NCBI GenBank assembly: GCA_937916405.1
Contig: CALFUF010000123.1
Span: forward strand, 1-16,069
Source: an uncultured Prevotella sp.
Lineage (GTDB): Bacteria; Bacteroidota; Bacteroidia; Bacteroidales; Bacteroidaceae
Length of the DNA stretch: 16,069 bases
Direction: 5' to 3'
In this document: positions 15,323-16,069 of the stretch, piece after piece
Numbering within the stretch: the first letter of the stretch is position 1
Layout of the letters: every line of letters begins with the position of its first letter
The notes under the pieces: model-generated
The model's input: only the letters and a program-made list of their open reading frames with translations
Database searches by the model: none
Told to the model about the DNA's origin: nothing
Position numbers and translations under genes: made by a program

Positions 15323-15983
15323 AATACTCATGCCACCATGCCGACGCATTCTGCTCCTCACGCTCCAAGTCGTCAATCAAGCACTCTGCCAACTTATACA
15401 CCACCTCCTGAGGTACCAGGAAACGCTGGTCGTCACTATGCGGATTGATATTAGTGAGGAAATGGGGCACCTCTCCTTTGTACACCTCTTTCATGTGGAG
15501 ATTATTCTCGTCGACACCTGAACAACTGAACGTGATATTGGCAAGACGGTCGCAGAGTTTTACAAAGGGAGCGTATGGCGTCTCACGAATACCCTTGTAG
15601 TATTTCTCCCCTGCCCTCTCAGCTCGAGTACGCCCTTTGTCATTGGTAAGCGCATAGGCAATCTCAGTCGCCATATATGCCTGCTCCTCAGTCATCATCT
15701 GCCTTGCAGTCTTCAACACATCATTATAGGTCAGACGGGCATCCTCGATACTGTCATGATAATACCCACCAAAGAACAATGGCAAGATCTCCTCCTCTCT
15801 GGCACATACCAGATGCCCAAATTCTCGAATACCGTTGACCACCATGTCCAGATGGTAGCCATAAGGCAAATCGTCACCATAGGTCTGGTTCACACTTTTA
15901 TGCAAATCGTGTGCCGACTGACGAATGTGTTCTATCTGTTCGGCATATTTCTCCATCAATGCCTCAAATCCTTCTCTTGTCAT
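15321..15983 (-). CDS. HD-domain phosphohydrolase, SpoT/small alarmone hydrolase-like
   Basis: The 220-residue protein has the metal-binding layout of RelA/SpoT-type HD hydrolases: His44 (YGYHLDMV), His76-Asp77 with Glu80-Asp81 (YYHDSIEDARLTYNDVL) and Asp145 (FVKLCDRLANI). The segment KYYKGIRETPYAPFVKLCDRLAN also looks like the hydrolase domain of SpoT. No synthetase, TGS or ACT domain is present, so it would be a stand-alone hydrolase of nucleotides; (p)ppGpp as substrate is an inference, and another nucleotide is possible. The C-terminal part (about 160-220) is less recognisable. The ATG at 15983 lies about 20 bp after a TAACTTTG element. It opens the operon with the DjlA-like gene and queH and ends in TAG within the heptamer tract. 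Confidence 0.8.
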   Translation of the reverse strand: MTREGFEALMEKYAEQIEHIRQSAHDLHKSVNQTYGDDLPYGYHLDMVVNGIREFGHLVCAREEEILPLFFGGYYHDSIEDARLTYNDVLKTARQMMTEEQAYMATEIAYALTNDKGRTRAERAGEKYYKGIRETPYAPFVKLCDRLANITFSCSGVDENNLHMKEVYKGEVPHFLTNINPHSDDQRFLVPQEVVYKLAECLIDDLEREEQNASAWWHEY

Positions 15984-16005
15984 ATTCTTTTTGATTATCC
16001 GTTGG

Positions 16006-16013
16006 CAAAGTTA
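16006..16013 (-). promoter_or_regulatory. -7 element of the HD-djlA-queH operon
   Basis: Minus-strand TAACTTTG is a full match to TAnnTTTG, just upstream of the ATG at 15983. No clear TTG is seen 19-21 bp further upstream (about 16033-16036). Confidence 0.6.
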
Positions 16014-16069
16014 CTAAAAAAGTCTGTAACGAAAGACGGATTTTGGAGAATTAACGCAGAATGACCGTA

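Overview
The window looks like the chromosome of a member of the Bacteroidota, most likely a Prevotella-like gut or oral anaerobe. The evidence is the repeated TAnnTTTG promoter elements, several with a TTG about 19-20 bp upstream, the lack of clear Shine-Dalgarno sites, large secreted glycoside hydrolases of Bacteroidota type, an OmpA with a Bacteroidota-style C-terminal domain, and a ferredoxin-dependent 2-oxoacid oxidoreductase. The genus is inferred from the general look of the proteins and was not tested by a search.

Layout. Positions 1-386 hold no gene. A secreted family GH2 glycosidase (447-2876, plus strand, own promoter and terminator) converges on a secreted GH115 alpha-glucuronidase (3045-5573, minus). 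All remaining genes are on the minus strand: an OmpA-family protein (5750-6925), an OmpP1/FadL-like beta-barrel (7106-8476), then an apparent operon transcribed ffh - folD - small TPR gene - four-subunit 2-oxoacid:ferredoxin oxidoreductase (13775 down to 8644), and at the right end a second operon HD phosphohydrolase - DjlA-like co-chaperone - queH (15983 down to 13847). Intrinsic terminators follow the GH2 gene, ompA, the oxidoreductase operon and queH.

How the genes work together. The GH2 and GH115 enzymes probably trim glucuronic-acid-bearing plant glycans outside the inner membrane, but no SusC/SusD transport pair is visible here. OmpA and the FadL-like barrel are envelope proteins. The ffh operon links protein targeting (SRP54), one-carbon metabolism (FolD) and ferredoxin-linked 2-oxoacid metabolism. 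The right-hand operon combines a possible alarmone-type hydrolase, a chaperone partner and tRNA queuosine synthesis.

Most notable signal. All four intra-operon gaps larger than 20 bp are built from short tandem repeats. Three are degenerate heptamer tracts (mRNA sense roughly AGAGTTT, with no C at all on the mRNA strand) starting at the stop codon of the upstream gene. The fourth, between ffh and folD, is exactly six 9-bp units filling a 54-bp gap. The three upstream genes that abut heptamer tracts are the only ones of 14 ending in TAG. Two of the three downstream genes have no ATG start and are open back to a TTG lying inside the tract.
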